Part shown: positions 47,828 to 59,389 of the stretch, piece after piece | Layout: the number at the start of each line of letters is the position of its first letter | Position numbering within the stretch: position 1 is the first letter of the stretch | DNA from: Holothuria scabra | Lineage: Eukaryota > Echinodermata > Holothuroidea > Aspidochirotida > Holothuriidae | Assembly (NCBI GenBank): GCA_037179385.1 | Contig: CM074188.1 | Span: 16,261,318 to 16,325,317, forward strand | Direction: 5' to 3' | Length of the DNA: 64,000 nt | Program-made: the position numbers and the translations under genes | Notes under the pieces: generated by a model | Told to the model about the DNA's origin: nothing | What the model saw: only the letters and a program-made list of their open reading frames with translations | The model's database searches: none

Positions 47828-49890
47828 CTGACAAGAACTAGTCCACTTCCTTTTTGAAGTTTACAAATCCATCCCTAGAAAATGTATGGTCAAACTTTCA
47901 ATAGATCACATTCCACTTTTTTCTGAAGGGCAGCAAGTTTTTACATAGTTTTCAGACTTCAAAAAGGATCACAACGAAGCCCTATTCTAAAAGCTGTGTT
48001 CTACACACTCTAGTACCTTCTCCGATTTAAACAAGAACACCAGCCTAGTGCACCTTAGTAGTTCAGCAAAGCTGAATCGAGTTTCAAAAGTCTACAATTA
48101 CATACAACTTCATTCTTATTGGGGACTTCTAGGTAGCAGTAGGGGTGGACCTGGGTGGACAATGCACAGGGGTCCATGGAGAATTCAAACACCTCAGAGC
48201 TTGTGTGTGCAAGGTTTCATTCCTATCCCATACCCCCCCCCAACCCCCACCCATGAATATTGGAGCTAGAGGCTTTCAAGAAAATGAATTTGGGCACCCC
48301 TTGCTGTCTAGCTTCCCCATGCATCTAGGCTTTTTTCTGCCATTGATTGAGTACACAACTACCAGTACCCAAAAAACATTGATCAATAAGAGTGGAGTAA
48401 TTGTTTCAGTTCATATCAATTGGTACTGATCTTCATGTATAAAGTGCTATTCCTAGCTATCTTTGTGGATATGGTCAGTACATTCCCCTTCAAGTGTAGC
48501 AGTGCTGTTTGTACAGTAAGCAAGTGCACATACTGTATGCATGCAATTTGCACAAATATATTTTCTCCTGCTTATGGCAACAACTTAATTCTGCATCATA
48601 GCAAAATCATTTTACGTCTAAATGTAGTCCCTCCATAACTAAGAGTAAACAATGATGATGCTAGGACATATATGAGACCCATCGAAGCAGTGCTACAGTC
48701 TCCAATTTAAGAGGCACCATGCATACACCAGCATGCACCTTTACTACCAGGCTGGTTTCTAAATGGCACTCAGGTGGGGGCACATAAAGTACTGCACAAT
48801 ATCACATATAAACAAGCTTGTGGATCAGGTGTAGGATTAAACCAAATTAGTGGAAGAGAGCTGATAAAAGAGTTCTCATGGATTGTTCAATGCTTGAACT
48901 AAATGTAATCAAAAGTTTTATTCAAGTCATAATGTTGGAATAAGGTTGGCATAAGGTAATAAGGTACATGAATTTGGCAACATAGACCCAAAGCACGTCA
49001 TGACTGAACCTGAAGGAATTACTGTTCAAGGAGTGATGTCAATGTTTCAGCACAGATGGGCAATGCTTACAGTATAAAGTCCAGATTTTACAATTGCTTT
49101 TATTCAAAATGAAACACTGGGATTTGGTTTAACCCATTAATAGAAAATTTCAAGATTGGAAAATTTCTGTGTCCCACTAACCATGGCAAGGGCTCCAAAC
49201 ATGATGATAGCTAGGAAATGTGTATTTTCATCACAAATAAAATTTACACTGGAAATTAAATGTTCGTCTATAAAAAAAAAAATATTCTTCCAAATTTTCA
49301 ACAATTCCTGGCAAGGAGCTTCCCATTTTGCTGGTTTTTCCACTGGCACCCTTGCTCATGGCATATTCAAATCTAAGAAAAGAAATATTTCAATCATTTG
49401 CAAAAGAAGTTTAAGAAAACACATCTGATCAGTGCAAGTGTAGGATATGTAACACAAGCTTGCTCTAAGTTCACAAAAATTGAATTCAAAATCTGATAAC
49501 TTTACTTGCATATATTTTGAGCATCTGAAGAATTGAGTTAAGAATTTTATCACATTCTACTTCACCGTATTAAACATAAATTTATTTGAAACATTTTTTC
49601 ACAGGATATCTTTTAAATGTGAATTAGGGTCTACTTCTGGAGGTAGAATATTCAAGCTAGGCCAAGTCCTCTCACTACTTCATACATTCTCCCAACCTTT
49701 TTAATTCTAGCCACCCACAGCTGTTTAAAACTTTTCACTGTGCAGACACAATCCTGGTCTACTGTTTGAAGGGTATATCATCAAAGTGAGCACATTTCAA
49801 AACCCTGTTGAATCAGACTGCACTCTCTGCCGGAATACGAGCCACTCTGCCTTCTTGAATTTGATATCAGCATGATGCATGGGTATTTCT
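47828..49890. other. CpG-poor, no clear exon
   Basis: Only 2 CG occur in 49141-49680. A plus-strand frame at about 48450-48520 with a GTAAGC donor and a minus-strand frame at 49137-49349 are open, but neither forms a convincing exon. Confidence 0.4.
49660..49770 (+). repeat. Interspersed repeat (see 32335, 60530)
   Basis: TTCTCCCAACCTTTTTAATTCTAGCC plus CAGACACAATCCT recur in diverged form at 60545-60625 and, inverted, at 32335-32420. Confidence 0.45.
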
Positions 49891-49906
49891 TACACAGTAC
49901 AGTTAC

Positions 49907-50071
49907 CAGTGTTGTAATCACTAGATTAGTGACTCGAGTCACCAATTTTCAAACTTTTATGTGACTGGAGTCACTGTACTATTTCAATGGGGATATTACT
50001 CCTGAATTCTATCAAGTCACTATCATTTTGAGAGAAAGTGACTCGAGTCGTGATGACTTGTTACAACACTG
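49907..50071. mobile_element. hAT MITE with intact 8 bp TSD
   Basis: Starts CAGTGTTGTAATCACTAG and ends ATGACTTGTTACAACACTG. The terminal 11 bases are exact inverted repeats and subterminal GTGACTCGAGTC blocks also pair. ACAGTTAC is duplicated on both sides (49899-49906 and 50072-50079). CAGTG ends with an 8 bp target duplication identify a non-autonomous hAT element of 165 bp, probably recent because the duplication is perfect. Confidence 0.92.
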
Positions 50072-50348
50072 ACAGTTACTACAAATAAATAATCTATAAT
50101 TATCAATCTGAATATCCTGAACATGCAGTTTCAAACTTCCACTTCCTTTGGCATACCAACGTCTCTATTAAACAAATGACTTAAACACGTTTAGAAGGAT
50201 TCCTGCCATCACTGAAAACCTAAAAAATCATGAAATTTGAAAAAATATTTTCCAGGGCCTGGTAAAGTTTTCCAATTCAAAAACATGTGTTAACCAAGTC
50301 ACGAACAATTCATGGAAATTTTCACAAATTTTCATAATTTGATGTACC

Positions 50349-50349
<1 letters not shown>

Positions 50350-50379
<30 letters not shown>

Positions 50380-50390
50380 AAAAAAAAAAA
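50350..50390. repeat. C20A21 compound homopolymer
   Basis: Twenty C directly followed by twenty-one A in CpG-poor intergenic or intronic DNA. Confidence 0.95.
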
Positions 50391-50944
50391 GTTGTGCAAA
50401 TTCTTTTAATATTTGGTCCTGGAGAAGTGAAAAATTAGTTTCCAGAAATGTAGGAACCCTGCTTCAACTTATGATTCATTTGAAGCTTACAAAAGACACA
50501 TGCTCCACTGAGTGCACCAAAAATTGTTCCTATATTCTTGTTGTCTTTATTGTGCATGATATGATAGTCCCATTATTTCTTTCATGCTTTTTATTAAACT
50601 GGAATAAAATTCAGACCTAAAGTTTCAGGTATAGCTGATGTTATAACATATAAATGAAAGGCTTCAATACAGTTACAAGCTGGTTGGCAATACTGTTCAG
50701 GTATCACACCATCTTCCTATTCACAAAACTTCATACACAAAAGTTGACAAAACACATTTGGCCAATAAAAATTGCTTTTGTGATGTAAACCATTACATGG
50801 CAAGCAAGGCAAGCAATCTTTCCAGTATTGATGTGGTTTTCTGGGTTCTGCCAGGATACTCAAAATCATGCATAAATCCATCCTGGTTGGGAAGCATCAA
50901 CCAGGTGCCTTTTACACCCCAATTGTAGCTGAGATTTTGAATCT

Positions 50945-51031
50945 TCAGTCCAGTTGAACATGACACTGTAAATGACTAGCATATGTAGAGGTGAACTTGA
51001 CAACTTTGGGTGGATCCTTGGGCTGGTCCTC
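50945..51031 (-). CDS. Putative last coding exon, minus-strand gene
   Basis: Acceptor (ATTTGGCACAG at 51032 on) leads into EDQPKDPPKVVKFTSTYASH and a TGA at 50945-50947. It joins the 28-base exon at 51102-51129 in phase 0. A minus-strand AATAAA lies near 50587. Composition is charged and protein-like. If the TGA is not the true end, a donor could lie shortly before it, but none is strong. The protein is not recognised. Confidence 0.5.
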   Translation of the reverse strand, partial: EDQPKDPPKVVKFTSTYASHLQCHVQLD

Positions 51032-51101
51032 CTGTGCCAAATAAAAAACAGAATAATATATGAAATGCCCACAGAAATATTTTTGCTCTGTCCTTGCTTA
51101 C

Positions 51102-51129
51102 TTGAAATTTTTCTGGATTGCTCAGTAAT
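51102..51129 (-). CDS. 28-base exon, minus-strand gene
   Basis: Acceptor CCAATGCAG and donor GTAAGC flank 28 bases. They complete the split codon AG|A from 51553 and then read LLSNPEKFQ, ending in phase 0 at the junction with EDQPK. The exact phase agreement on both sides supports three consecutive exons. The polypyrimidine tract is weak. Confidence 0.45.
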
Positions 51130-51552
51130 CTGCATTGGTACTTCTTCAAATTAAATGTAATAAGCAGGCTCAGCTGGAACTAGAAATGGAACTACAGAAA
51201 AAAACACTTATAATTTTTTTTCTTTATTCTCCTTGTCACAAATTCCAAAAAGATGAAATTGTTCTCATATTTCTCACTTTCTTGAAGAGAGAGCTACTCA
51301 TAAAAGATTTCTTTCAAACTTGTGGTGCCAAAACTTGATTAACTGGACAAGGCCAGAGCTTCAGAGGTGAGGTTGGTATTACTGTCAGTAGTCTTGGAAC
51401 TGGGGATAGGCATACTACCATTCCGGGAATATTTTGAGCAGAATCCAGATCAAAATGGAAATTCAAAAGATGTAACAAAAACTTGATATTTTTCCATCAG
51501 GTACAAGGATTCTCTTTTCAAAGAAACTGAAACCAATGCATAGTGAATTTAC

Positions 51553-51717
51553 CTAGATAGTCTACTTTCATGTTTAGACTTGACTGCTTCCTCCCACATT
51601 ATATTGTCTGCCTCTGCCTCATCAGTGTCATTTTCATTGTGGCAATCCAGGAAATCTTCAACTGAACTGTTGACCAAATAGATTGTACTGCACTTAGACC
51701 TGTACTTCAAGTAACTT
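51553..51717 (-). CDS. Internal coding exon, minus-strand gene
   Basis: The best-supported coding exon in the window. On the minus strand a T/C-rich tract ending GCTTGGACAAG precedes a frame reading SYLKYRSKCSTIYLVNSS, then an acidic stretch (NENDTDEAEADN) and a basic WEEAVKSKHESR end. It closes at CTATCTAG|GTAAAT in phase 2, which matches the next exon at 51129. The acceptor could also be three bases on, or one of several internal AGs, so the exon start is approximate. Neither domain nor family is recognised. The acidic linker and charged tail suggest an intracellular protein. Confidence 0.5.
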
Positions 51718-51873
51718 CTTGTCCAAGCAGGCAACAATAATGGAGCAATTAGCAAAGTTTGGGAACTACATTTTATCCTTTATATCATTTGAAGACTATG
51801 AAGATAAATGAATGAAGAAAAAACTAACAAACTGACAAAATGGCAAAAAAATTTGCAACTTGTGTAAAGGTAC

Positions 51874-51962
51874 TTTTATCCATGGATATGTTCATGCCAA
51901 ATGCAAATGGTGAATGTTCCAATTGTTTCAATCTAGAGAAATCGCGGATCCTCTTTTCTGCC
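51874..51962 (-). CDS. Probable upstream coding exon, minus-strand gene
   Basis: After TGGTATCAAAG the frame reads AEKRIRDFSRLKQLEHSPFA and on to NISMDK. A possible donor (GATAAAA|GTACCT) follows. A CpG pair (CCGCG) is retained in a CpG-poor block, as expected of coding sequence. The phase at this donor does not fit every candidate start of the 51717 exon, so one boundary is wrong or another donor (GTTGCA, about 25 bases on) is used. Confidence 0.35.
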
Positions 51963-51989
51963 CTTTGATACCAAAGCATGATTAATGAA

Positions 51990-52310
51990 AAGCTTAAAGG
52001 GCAAGAGCAGTTTCCCCAACTCGAAATAGTGTAGTACACCGTCCCTGTTCCATGATTGGCTCTTCACGGTCATGACCATTTTTGGGGGAGTCACTGCTTG
52101 GTTTTCCTAGAATATGTAATATTGAAGTCCTAAAAAATTATTAAAGATACTTTTAAGAAATTAAAAGAAGTGAAAAGAAAATTGTGAGCTTTAGCCTTTG
52201 CTTCGAAATACAGTAAGTTTGGGATGACTGTTTTTGCCTTTCAATGTGGAAAAATGACAACAGCAGTCATGTGCCTTGGAGTAAAATGGGAAGACCCAGT
52301 GACTGCAGAT
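51990..52310. mobile_element. Interspersed repeat family R, copy 2
   Basis: Ordered similarity to 23774-24080: AATTGTGAGCTTTAGCC, AGTAAGTTTGGGATGACTG, TTTTTGCCTTTCAATGTGG, and the ATGATTGGCTCT block. It sits directly upstream of the exon at 51874-51962, so it is intronic. Confidence 0.5.
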
Positions 52311-52319
52311 CTGCCAGGA

Positions 52320-53620
52320 CTGAGCCTATACAGCACATTAAAAAATTACAAAACAAATTCTGTTTAACAAAGGATTTTTTTCTTTCCTGGTCAGCTTTTT
52401 GATGTTATTATCCGACATTTCGAAAGCACGTTGGAAAGCAGGTAATTATGTTTTGCAAGCATGTGACTGCATTTGAAAATGGTCAACCAGTTATCACTAG
52501 AAAAAACTTGCATTTTCAGAATTAACACCCAAAGAAACAGATTGGGTAGTATATTAAGTTGTTGGAATAACAGATAAAGTAAGTAATAATAAAAAACATA
52601 GGACTTCTGACTTCATAAATCCATTTTGAAATGATGAGAGTAGCCTAGCTAGGTTAAAAAATAAAAAGAAATACAACTACTGTGAGTAGAAGAGAGATGC
52701 ATGTTTGACAGTCAAGCTACGGTACTGTACTCCAGAAGAAATGCTTACTGTCATGAAAATAGTCAAAGCTTTAGAACTCAATGAACAATTACAGTAAATA
52801 TTGCACCCTCCTCCCACACTGTGAGATCACACTTCCACTGCAGAAAGACAAGGGAAGACTGCATCCAATACCCCCATCCCTTTTTGTTTAGGTAGAGGGC
52901 AAAACAACTAAAATCTTGAATGACCCTTTGTGTTTTGGCAATTTATTTTGCCATAAGTGTTCAGTAAAACCAGGAGTGCCAGAGAGGTGCTAAGGGGAGC
53001 GAGGTGTGACAGGGGATTCATCTCCCAGTTATGATGGATGGTCCCCACTGTATATGGGAAACATTTTAGGAAACAATTTCCATTCTTTTCAAGGGAGCAT
53101 AGATGGGTATGTTATTTATTGTCCAGAAAGTGACAAGTAACATTCCAATTGTGTACTTCCTTCTAATTCTTGAAGGAAATGCAATTGTTCTTTAAAAAAC
53201 ACAAAAGTTGAAATTTAATTTTCAAACCCAAATCAACATTGAATTTAAAATGCAAATTTTCAATTTTTCTTTCATAACATTTTATTCAAAATATTCCCAG
53301 ACAAATCTCTGGGTTTGGCCATAGATTTGGGCTGCTTGTGCCTCTTATGAAGGATTTCATCATTCCCTTGAAAGAGACTGCATGGCACCATGCCGGATGT
53401 TGTGACTTATGACAGCACGTACTACAATGCTATAATCATGGGTGAAAAGAGTTGTGAAGCTGAGAAGCTCCTTCCCAGAAAATTTGGACATCTTGAGGAA
53501 AATTTCCCTTTTCATGAAAATGCAGGGATAATTGTGGGAACTTTTACTCTCTTCCTGGGAAATAATGCAACTTCCTTCCTGGAAAATAAATATTTTTTCT
53601 AGCCCTGGCTGTAATACATG
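52320..53620. other. Probable intron, CpG-poor
   Basis: No convincing exon. An open plus-strand frame at 53390-53602 is in AT-rich intron-like DNA without splice sites. 52970-53060 resembles decayed MITE sequence. Confidence 0.35.
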
Positions 53621-53623
53621 TTG

Positions 53624-53862
53624 TAGTTAGATGGAGTCTTATGGCCCAGTTTCCAACCTATTGGTTCAAGTCGAACTAGCCATGGCCTTTTTTCCAGTTG
53701 TGGCTCACTGGCTTGTTTTCCCTACCCCACTGCTTATACAGAGCAGCGATCATGCAAAATGGCAGTAGGTTCCTTTTTTAGAGTCTTTGGTATGACTCGA
53801 CCTGGGAAGTGAGCCTTCCGTGTGAGAGGTGGATGCTCTACCGTTAGACCAAACACACACCG
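53624..53862 (-). mobile_element. Full-length SINE, minus orientation
   Basis: On the minus strand it has A box TTTGGTCTAACGGTAG, anticodon region CATCCACCTCTCACACGG, the CCAGGTCGAGTCATACC junction and the GGGCCATAAGACTCCATCTA tail. It matches 44041-44277 along its whole length. The usual CG-rich junctions are partly decayed (TG/CA), consistent with methylation in this block. Confidence 0.8.
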
Positions 53863-54211
53863 TCTGTCATGTTGTATAAGGGAATCGTGCATATAGGACA
53901 TTTATGATGTTTGTCTGAACTCGATGAAAGTTCAGCTAGTCTTGGGCAATAACTATTGGTTTAAAGTTGAACAGCCATTTCCAATCCTCCCTGTGTTTGG
54001 CTTCCATAATTACCTGTAGTTGCTGATGAGGGACAAACTGGCTCTAATATGTTATAGTGGCCCTTGACAGTAGTAGATCATGCTGCAATTCAATGGAATA
54101 TCATATTTACAGCTGGTGATGCAAGTTTGCAGCACATGATGAACTGTATGGATGCATGGTTTTCAATTATTATAACCACACTTCTAACTACTGTAAACTT
54201 GATAATATATG

Positions 54212-54291
54212 GCTTGTTTTTAAGGAGGTATCTCACAATTTTCTTCTCATTGCTTGTTTTTAAGGAGGTATCTCACAATTTTCTTCTCATT
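54212..54291 (+). repeat. Exact 40 bp tandem duplication
   Basis: GCTTGTTTTTAAGGAGGTAT and the next 20 bases occur twice back to back without a difference, so the event is recent (54212-54251 and 54252-54291). Confidence 0.95.
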
Positions 54292-54904
54292 CCATAATGA
54301 TATTCAGGCAAACCAAGCAATTAAGTAAATTTCACATTTCAGGAAAGAATATTGTCACCTACTTCTTGACTCTATAGCCAATCATGAAACAGGGCAGTCT
54401 AACTACTGTACACTACTGTACTGTATACTGGGGTGAATGCTCTTGTCTTCAAGGAATTAGGGAGCACATCATATCAATATAGCAACTAGCCCAATTTGTA
54501 AAGGTAAACTAATCAAGCACATTACAATTATAATTCTGAAAATGTTGGCAACGTCAAAACATAACCATAGTGCTGGGTATATTGTGCAATTGGGAGAAAA
54601 TAATATTCACTCAGGCTTTGTGGACAACTAATTGATACTGCAACTCTGCATCATTATCAAACAAGATATTGGATAAAGGCCTAACAATGCTCATAAACTG
54701 TGCAATATTTTAGTAAATATAGATACTGTATAAAGTTTCTAGATAGTAAAGATTAGATTTAACTATACCCAACATGAACATGTCATGTACAGTATTGTGT
54801 CAGTCAACTCAATATAAAGTTCAAAGTTTAAATTCAATTTCAAGTACAGTTCAAGTACAAGTTAGTTTTCCCTTTCGTCACCTCAAGCAGTAGGCAGGAT
54901 CAAA

Positions 54905-55020
54905 CAGGCTTCGCCCCTGGAAGCTCTGAGGTTTTAGCATACTGTATCTCTGAATGAAAAATGTAGTCTCTGGAGAGGTATGTTATTTAAATTCTTTTCA
55001 GTAAACCCAAACCCAACTCC
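54905..55020 (+). repeat. Interspersed repeat family S, copy 2
   Basis: GAAGCTCTGAGGTTTTAGCA and AATGAAAAATGTAGTCTCT...AGGTATGTTATTTA match 34640-34760. It is followed by a G-rich tract and ends near GAGCCACCACTCATGG (55122-55137), which may be a degenerate CAGTGG-type terminus. Confidence 0.55.
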
Positions 55021-55304
55021 TTTCTGACCAGCTAACATTTGGGCGGAGGGAGGGGGAGTGAGGGGGGCCAAGGACAAAATCTATGGAGGGCAAATGCCCC
55101 CTCTTGCCCAAACATAGAGCCACCACTCATGGTACTAATTAAAGCCGTGAAAACGTTACGAGCAATTCTGAACAGCACAAGGTAGACTGTTCTGTGCTAT
55201 AGTGTTGTGAACCATGGAAGTACTACCTGGAAGTTAGCTGGGAAAACATGCTTTTGGAAATTAAAAGACTTGTTTTAATACATCTTGCAGTTATTTTCAC
55301 TCAC

Positions 55305-55395
55305 CTATGGGTGTAACAGCTAGCAACTGAGGGGTTGGTCATTCACTTGGCTCTGTATGTGTGGCCCACTGCATGTACAGTACTTTGAAGAACAC
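55305..55395 (-). CDS. Strongly bounded exon, possibly 5' UTR
   Basis: An excellent acceptor (GGTTTACTTTTCAG) and donor (ATAG|GTGAGTG) flank 91 bases on the minus strand, but every frame meets a stop before the donor. In phase with the 58521-58584 exon it reads VLQSTVHAVGHTYRAK and then TGA. Either this is a 5' untranslated exon, or a cryptic donor (CCAA|GTGAAT) is used, or the two exons make a 38-residue protein. Confidence 0.4.
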
Positions 55396-56039
55396 CTGAA
55401 AAGTAAACCAAGACTATTTGCAATATGAAACAGTATTTTATCTTAGGGAAGAGTGCATATATTACAGATATCGACTTCCATGATTTTAAATCACATGTCC
55501 CTCAATGATTAAGGGGTGGTGTCAAAATTGGTTGTTATAAGAGTCATAATAATGATGATTGATGATGATGTGAACACTAGTCCCCATTAAAACAGAAAGG
55601 GACAAGGGGGGAGGGGGATTGCAATCTATTCTGTCTAAAGGAATTTTAAATCAACCTACCGATTACCAGTGGCATCAGCAGTGGCTCTTGTATACCCCCT
55701 CTCATGTAAAAAGTATATTGGGCAAAATGTGTAAGAACTTCACAAATACCTCTTGAAAGCAGCACTTTTTAGTAGTAAAAACAACAGCTGGGAAGTACCA
55801 TTTTTTGCAATCTGAAACACATTTCAGGCAAAGTGTTCTCTGTACGCAATGTGCTGGTCAATAGTGGCACTCGATAGGCGACAGTAGGAGCATTTTCGTT
55901 TGCCCCACCACTTCAGCACTTTCCCTCTCCCGATGAAAAAGTCTAGTAATGCCACTGTCAATAACCGAGGACATAAATTTTGCTCAGGCATTAATTTTCA
56001 TTGCATTTGTCATTCCATGTACACTCAACATACAGATTC

Positions 56040-56195
56040 CCGGCCCGGTCTCACTGAAGACTTTAAAAATGGAACCTACTGCCACTGTGCTTGCAAAAGC
56101 AATGGAGTAGGGAAAACAAGCCTGTGAACCAAAACAGAAAAAAATTCAAGACTAGCTTGACTTGAACTACTTGGTTGGAAAGCTAACCCAGAAAT
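56040..56195 (+). mobile_element. SINE body fragment
   Basis: AAAATGGAACCTACTGCCAC, GCAATGGAGTAGGGAAAACA and CTTGACTTGAACTACTTGG match the body of the 44041 SINE. The tRNA head is missing apart from a CGGCCCGGTCTCAC remnant, and a short internal deletion is present. Confidence 0.7.
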
Positions 56196-56329
56196 AGCAT
56201 TTATATGCCATTCCTGCCTAGATCTTGGGGAAAACAACTTTTCATACTGTATGTACAGGTACAACAGCTATACTATGCTTAGCCTACCTTACAGTACCCC
56301 TCATAGCCCAGGCCTCAATTTTTAAAATA

Positions 56330-57010
56330 TTTAGAGTTGTCTTGGGGCAACCATTTCACTCATTTTAGTTGTCCAGAAGGAAATTTGGTTGTCCAAAATA
56401 TTTTTCACACAATTACAAAACAGAAGGCTAATTATGTTCATCACGTTCGGATCGGGGGAGGGGGAAAGTAGGGTCAACTGCCCCCCTATGACCAGTCTAG
56501 CACCCCTCAATACAAGAAAAATGCACCCCCTGAGGCTTTAAGTAAAAACTGCCCGAAAAGTAAAAAAAAATAAAAGGTCCCCAGAATTTCGAACCGTATA
56601 GCTATAAATAACTGTGGCAATGGGAGTTGGTCTGAGAAATGAGGTCGGTCAAATTCAAGAGTATGCATGCGGCCCCTGTATGATTTTGGTGCCCCCTTTT
56701 CAAACTGCCCCTCCTTCAGCTAGGGGCTGGATCCGCCCTTGATGTTCATGCATTATTGGTCTTGAAGAATAAAAAGATGTGATGTTTGAGAGACAGGAAC
56801 ACTCCAAGTCTGAAATATGGTTATGAAACTATTATGGAAAAAGGTGAAAGAATTTACCAATCAGCAGTATACTTTTTCAGTCTGAGAGGAAAATGGTTGT
56901 CCATGGGACAACCAACCTTTAATGTATTGGTTGTCCGTATGGAATTTTTGTTGTCCCAGATATTCTGACAACCATGAAAATCGATTCCTGTAGCCCAACT
57001 GGTTACTGGT
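56330..57010. mobile_element. Composite repeat: GTTGTCC units and nested MITE
   Basis: GTTGTCC-type motifs (AGTTGTCCAGAAGGAAATTTGG, then CCATGGGACAACCAACC, GGTTGTCCGTATGG) occur at both 56370-56400 and 56890-57000. Between them lies a G/C-rich CCCC-containing segment that ends GGGGCTGGATCCGCCCTTG (56725-56743). This looks like a MITE with a GGCGGATCC end inserted into an older repeat. Confidence 0.45.
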
Positions 57011-57019
57011 AGTAGCCCA

Positions 57020-58500
57020 ACAGTACTTTGGCTTGAACTGAATTTAGAATGCAGATTTCTTATTTCCCTTGTGAGGATGGGGGTTGTGGGGTGGTGCACG
57101 GTGATTGAGGGGAAGGAGATCTGCATCAGTTTTCAATTGCATACAGGTACAACCAATTGTTGAATATTTGGTAATTATTTATGTCAAATTGTATATGAGC
57201 ATATAAGCAGAATTCAAATTTTTATTGGAGGTGACCCCCAATGCCCCGGTGTCTGGTTTGTTGATGGTGTGTTAATTCCCCTCTTTCTCAAAATCCTGGA
57301 TCTGTCACTGAGCCCAAAATCTGAGGATCTAGGTCTTCTTAGGCGACTGATGAAGGCCTATATACTGACCTAGTTAGCTTCCTATACTATAGCATTGTGC
57401 CACACATGGGGGGAAATTTATGATGTACGTACTTGAATGCCTATAGGCCTATATGGGGCCTTACCTTACATTAGGAAGGCAGTTGCCTTTCACCTCTTTT
57501 TTACCACATATACCTGGCAAACCACTACTAGCATTTGGATGGGGACCCTCATCACCTTTATTGAATGCTTACTAGCATTCAATAAGCATTCATTATGCCT
57601 TCTGAATGTATCATTTAGCATTCGAAGGACTAAATTAAGCTGTCAGTGAGTTGGAATGCTTATTTTCTTCCTCAAATTTCCTCCATAATTTCCTTTGAAG
57701 TCTACCAAGCCTTCAGTTACTGTTTGAATGCATTCATCAGTTTTTTTAATGTTTTGGAATGCATTCACACATGAATAATGCTTATCAAAGCCTTCATTTC
57801 CTTTTTTTTGCAATTCATATAACTAGTATCAATTACATACTATGCAGCTGGAGATCACTCAAGCATAAGCAAATTAGTTACAGAAATCAATTACTGGATA
57901 ATGGCGCCTTGATCCTGCTCACCTGATTGCACCAGATAATCTTCATTTATATTATAAATCCAACATGCTCAGGCTTACAGACTGTTGTTCTCATCAAGTC
58001 AAATCTTTGGCAAATTACTGATCCAGCAAAGCTGAGCACTTACTCATTGTCACTGGTCTGCAGGCTAATAAAACAGCTAGGATTATCTAAGTGATAGCAT
58101 ATTGTACTGTAGGTCTATGCTTGATAAGAAAGTTTTGAGAAGACAATATTGGGGAAAGTGCAAACTCCGCGCCAGGCCCTCTGAGAGATCATAAGTGTAC
58201 ACTAAGATAGGGCATGTATATGAGCAAACTGAGGACATACAAGTAGGCTAGTCAGATTTTTCAAGAGTAGTGTGGCTTATTCTGGGGTTACGATTTTGAT
58301 GCAGTGGTAAATGTAGTGCTGATCACTTCTGCTGTAACCTGTGCTAGCTCGTCAAAAGCCTAGCTACTAATAAAATTGTCCTAACGTTAGGCCTATGCAT
58401 ACTCTGATGTACTGTACATATGCTAAACACGCGTGTGGGATGGGTATGTGGATCACTAACGAGACGGGAATCCTGTTTACTTTTTACTATCAGTAGGCTA
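57020..58500. other. Probable intron, CpG-poor to CpG-rich transition
   Basis: CpG rises again from about 58150. From 57540 to 57780 the motif GAATGC(A/T)TTC/GCATTC recurs many times (for example GAATGCTTACTAGCATTCAA), a loose simple-sequence cluster. Confidence 0.4.
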
Positions 58501-58520
58501 AACAAACACATTTCACTTAC

Positions 58521-58584
58521 CTTTGAGCATGATCTGTAAGATGATGTTTCGCAAAATCGCCGTTATAAACAAGAGACTTGCCAT
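58521..58584 (-). CDS. Putative first coding exon, minus-strand gene
   Basis: The ATG (58584-58582) is in a good context (G at -3, G at +4) and encodes MASLLFITAILRNIILQIML plus K and one base. It is followed by a strong donor, CAAAG|GTAAGTG. The peptide is a hydrophobic segment like a signal anchor. Surrounding sequence to about 58930 is CpG-rich, matching an unmethylated promoter at the edge of the CpG-poor block. An in-frame start exists farther upstream (58731). If this is the 5' end of the gene at 50.9-52.0 kb, the intron distance is over 6 kb. Confidence 0.35.
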
Positions 58585-59389
58585 TCCCCAATCAATCAAC
58601 CTGCTTTTTCTGCGGCGATCTAACGTTAGGTATGGCCTACTCCGCGTGAGAATGGGAAAGGGAACCCCCGACTTTCGTTCGCTACTGTATTTTTCTCGTT
58701 TGATTTCTCCTTCTCGTGACAACGTTTGCAAACGCTGTCCTTCGATTTTTCTTTCTGAAGTTCTGCACAGGAAGACATTTTACTGTCGTAAAACTAAGAC
58801 TAGCCCCTTCGCTTCGACCAATCTCTCAAGTTCAATGCAGGTTTCCTGTTCGTCTTTTTAGAAATTCCCAAGATCACGTCTCGAATAACAACGTATAGCC
58901 TCTCAACGTTGAACTACAGTAATAATAGCCTATAGCATCGAAGTCAAACTGATGAATAAAACACAAAACAATTAAGCCGGAAATTTAAGCCACCTTGGCA
59001 TTCTTATTAGAACTTATTCACATATTTCATAATTAATTAATAAGTGACTTAAAAAAAGAAGAAAAAAGGAACAATCACACAATATTTCTTTTTTCAAAGT
59101 GGGAAGGAAAAGAATGAGCGAGACGGTTCAAAATTCCCAAGATATTGGGAAAATTCCCAAGGGTCTCTCTGTTGTCACACTGAGCAAGTTACTTGTATCA
59201 GGAAAACAACTCCCTGCTACATACAAATTAACACAGATACTACGCCTGTTAACGCTCACACAAACAAGCATACCGTATGCAGCAGTACGCTACCCCACCC
59301 AATCGTATGAACTGTTATCATACGGTGTCTATGGGCTACATCCGGGATTTTGGGTGGGAAAACAAATTTTTTGAAGGCTGTCCAAATAT
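58585..59389. promoter_or_regulatory. Probable CpG-rich promoter region, minus-strand gene
   Basis: CpG-rich, repeat-poor sequence upstream of the exon at 58521-58584, with AACGTTAGG-type motifs. I see no TATA box at a fixed distance. The 35 bp motif at 59390 lies at its outer edge. Confidence 0.35.

Noticed and set aside
53390..53602. Plus-strand frame beginning MPDVVTYDSTYYNA
   Set aside because: It has no splice context and sits in intron-like sequence of a probable minus-strand gene.
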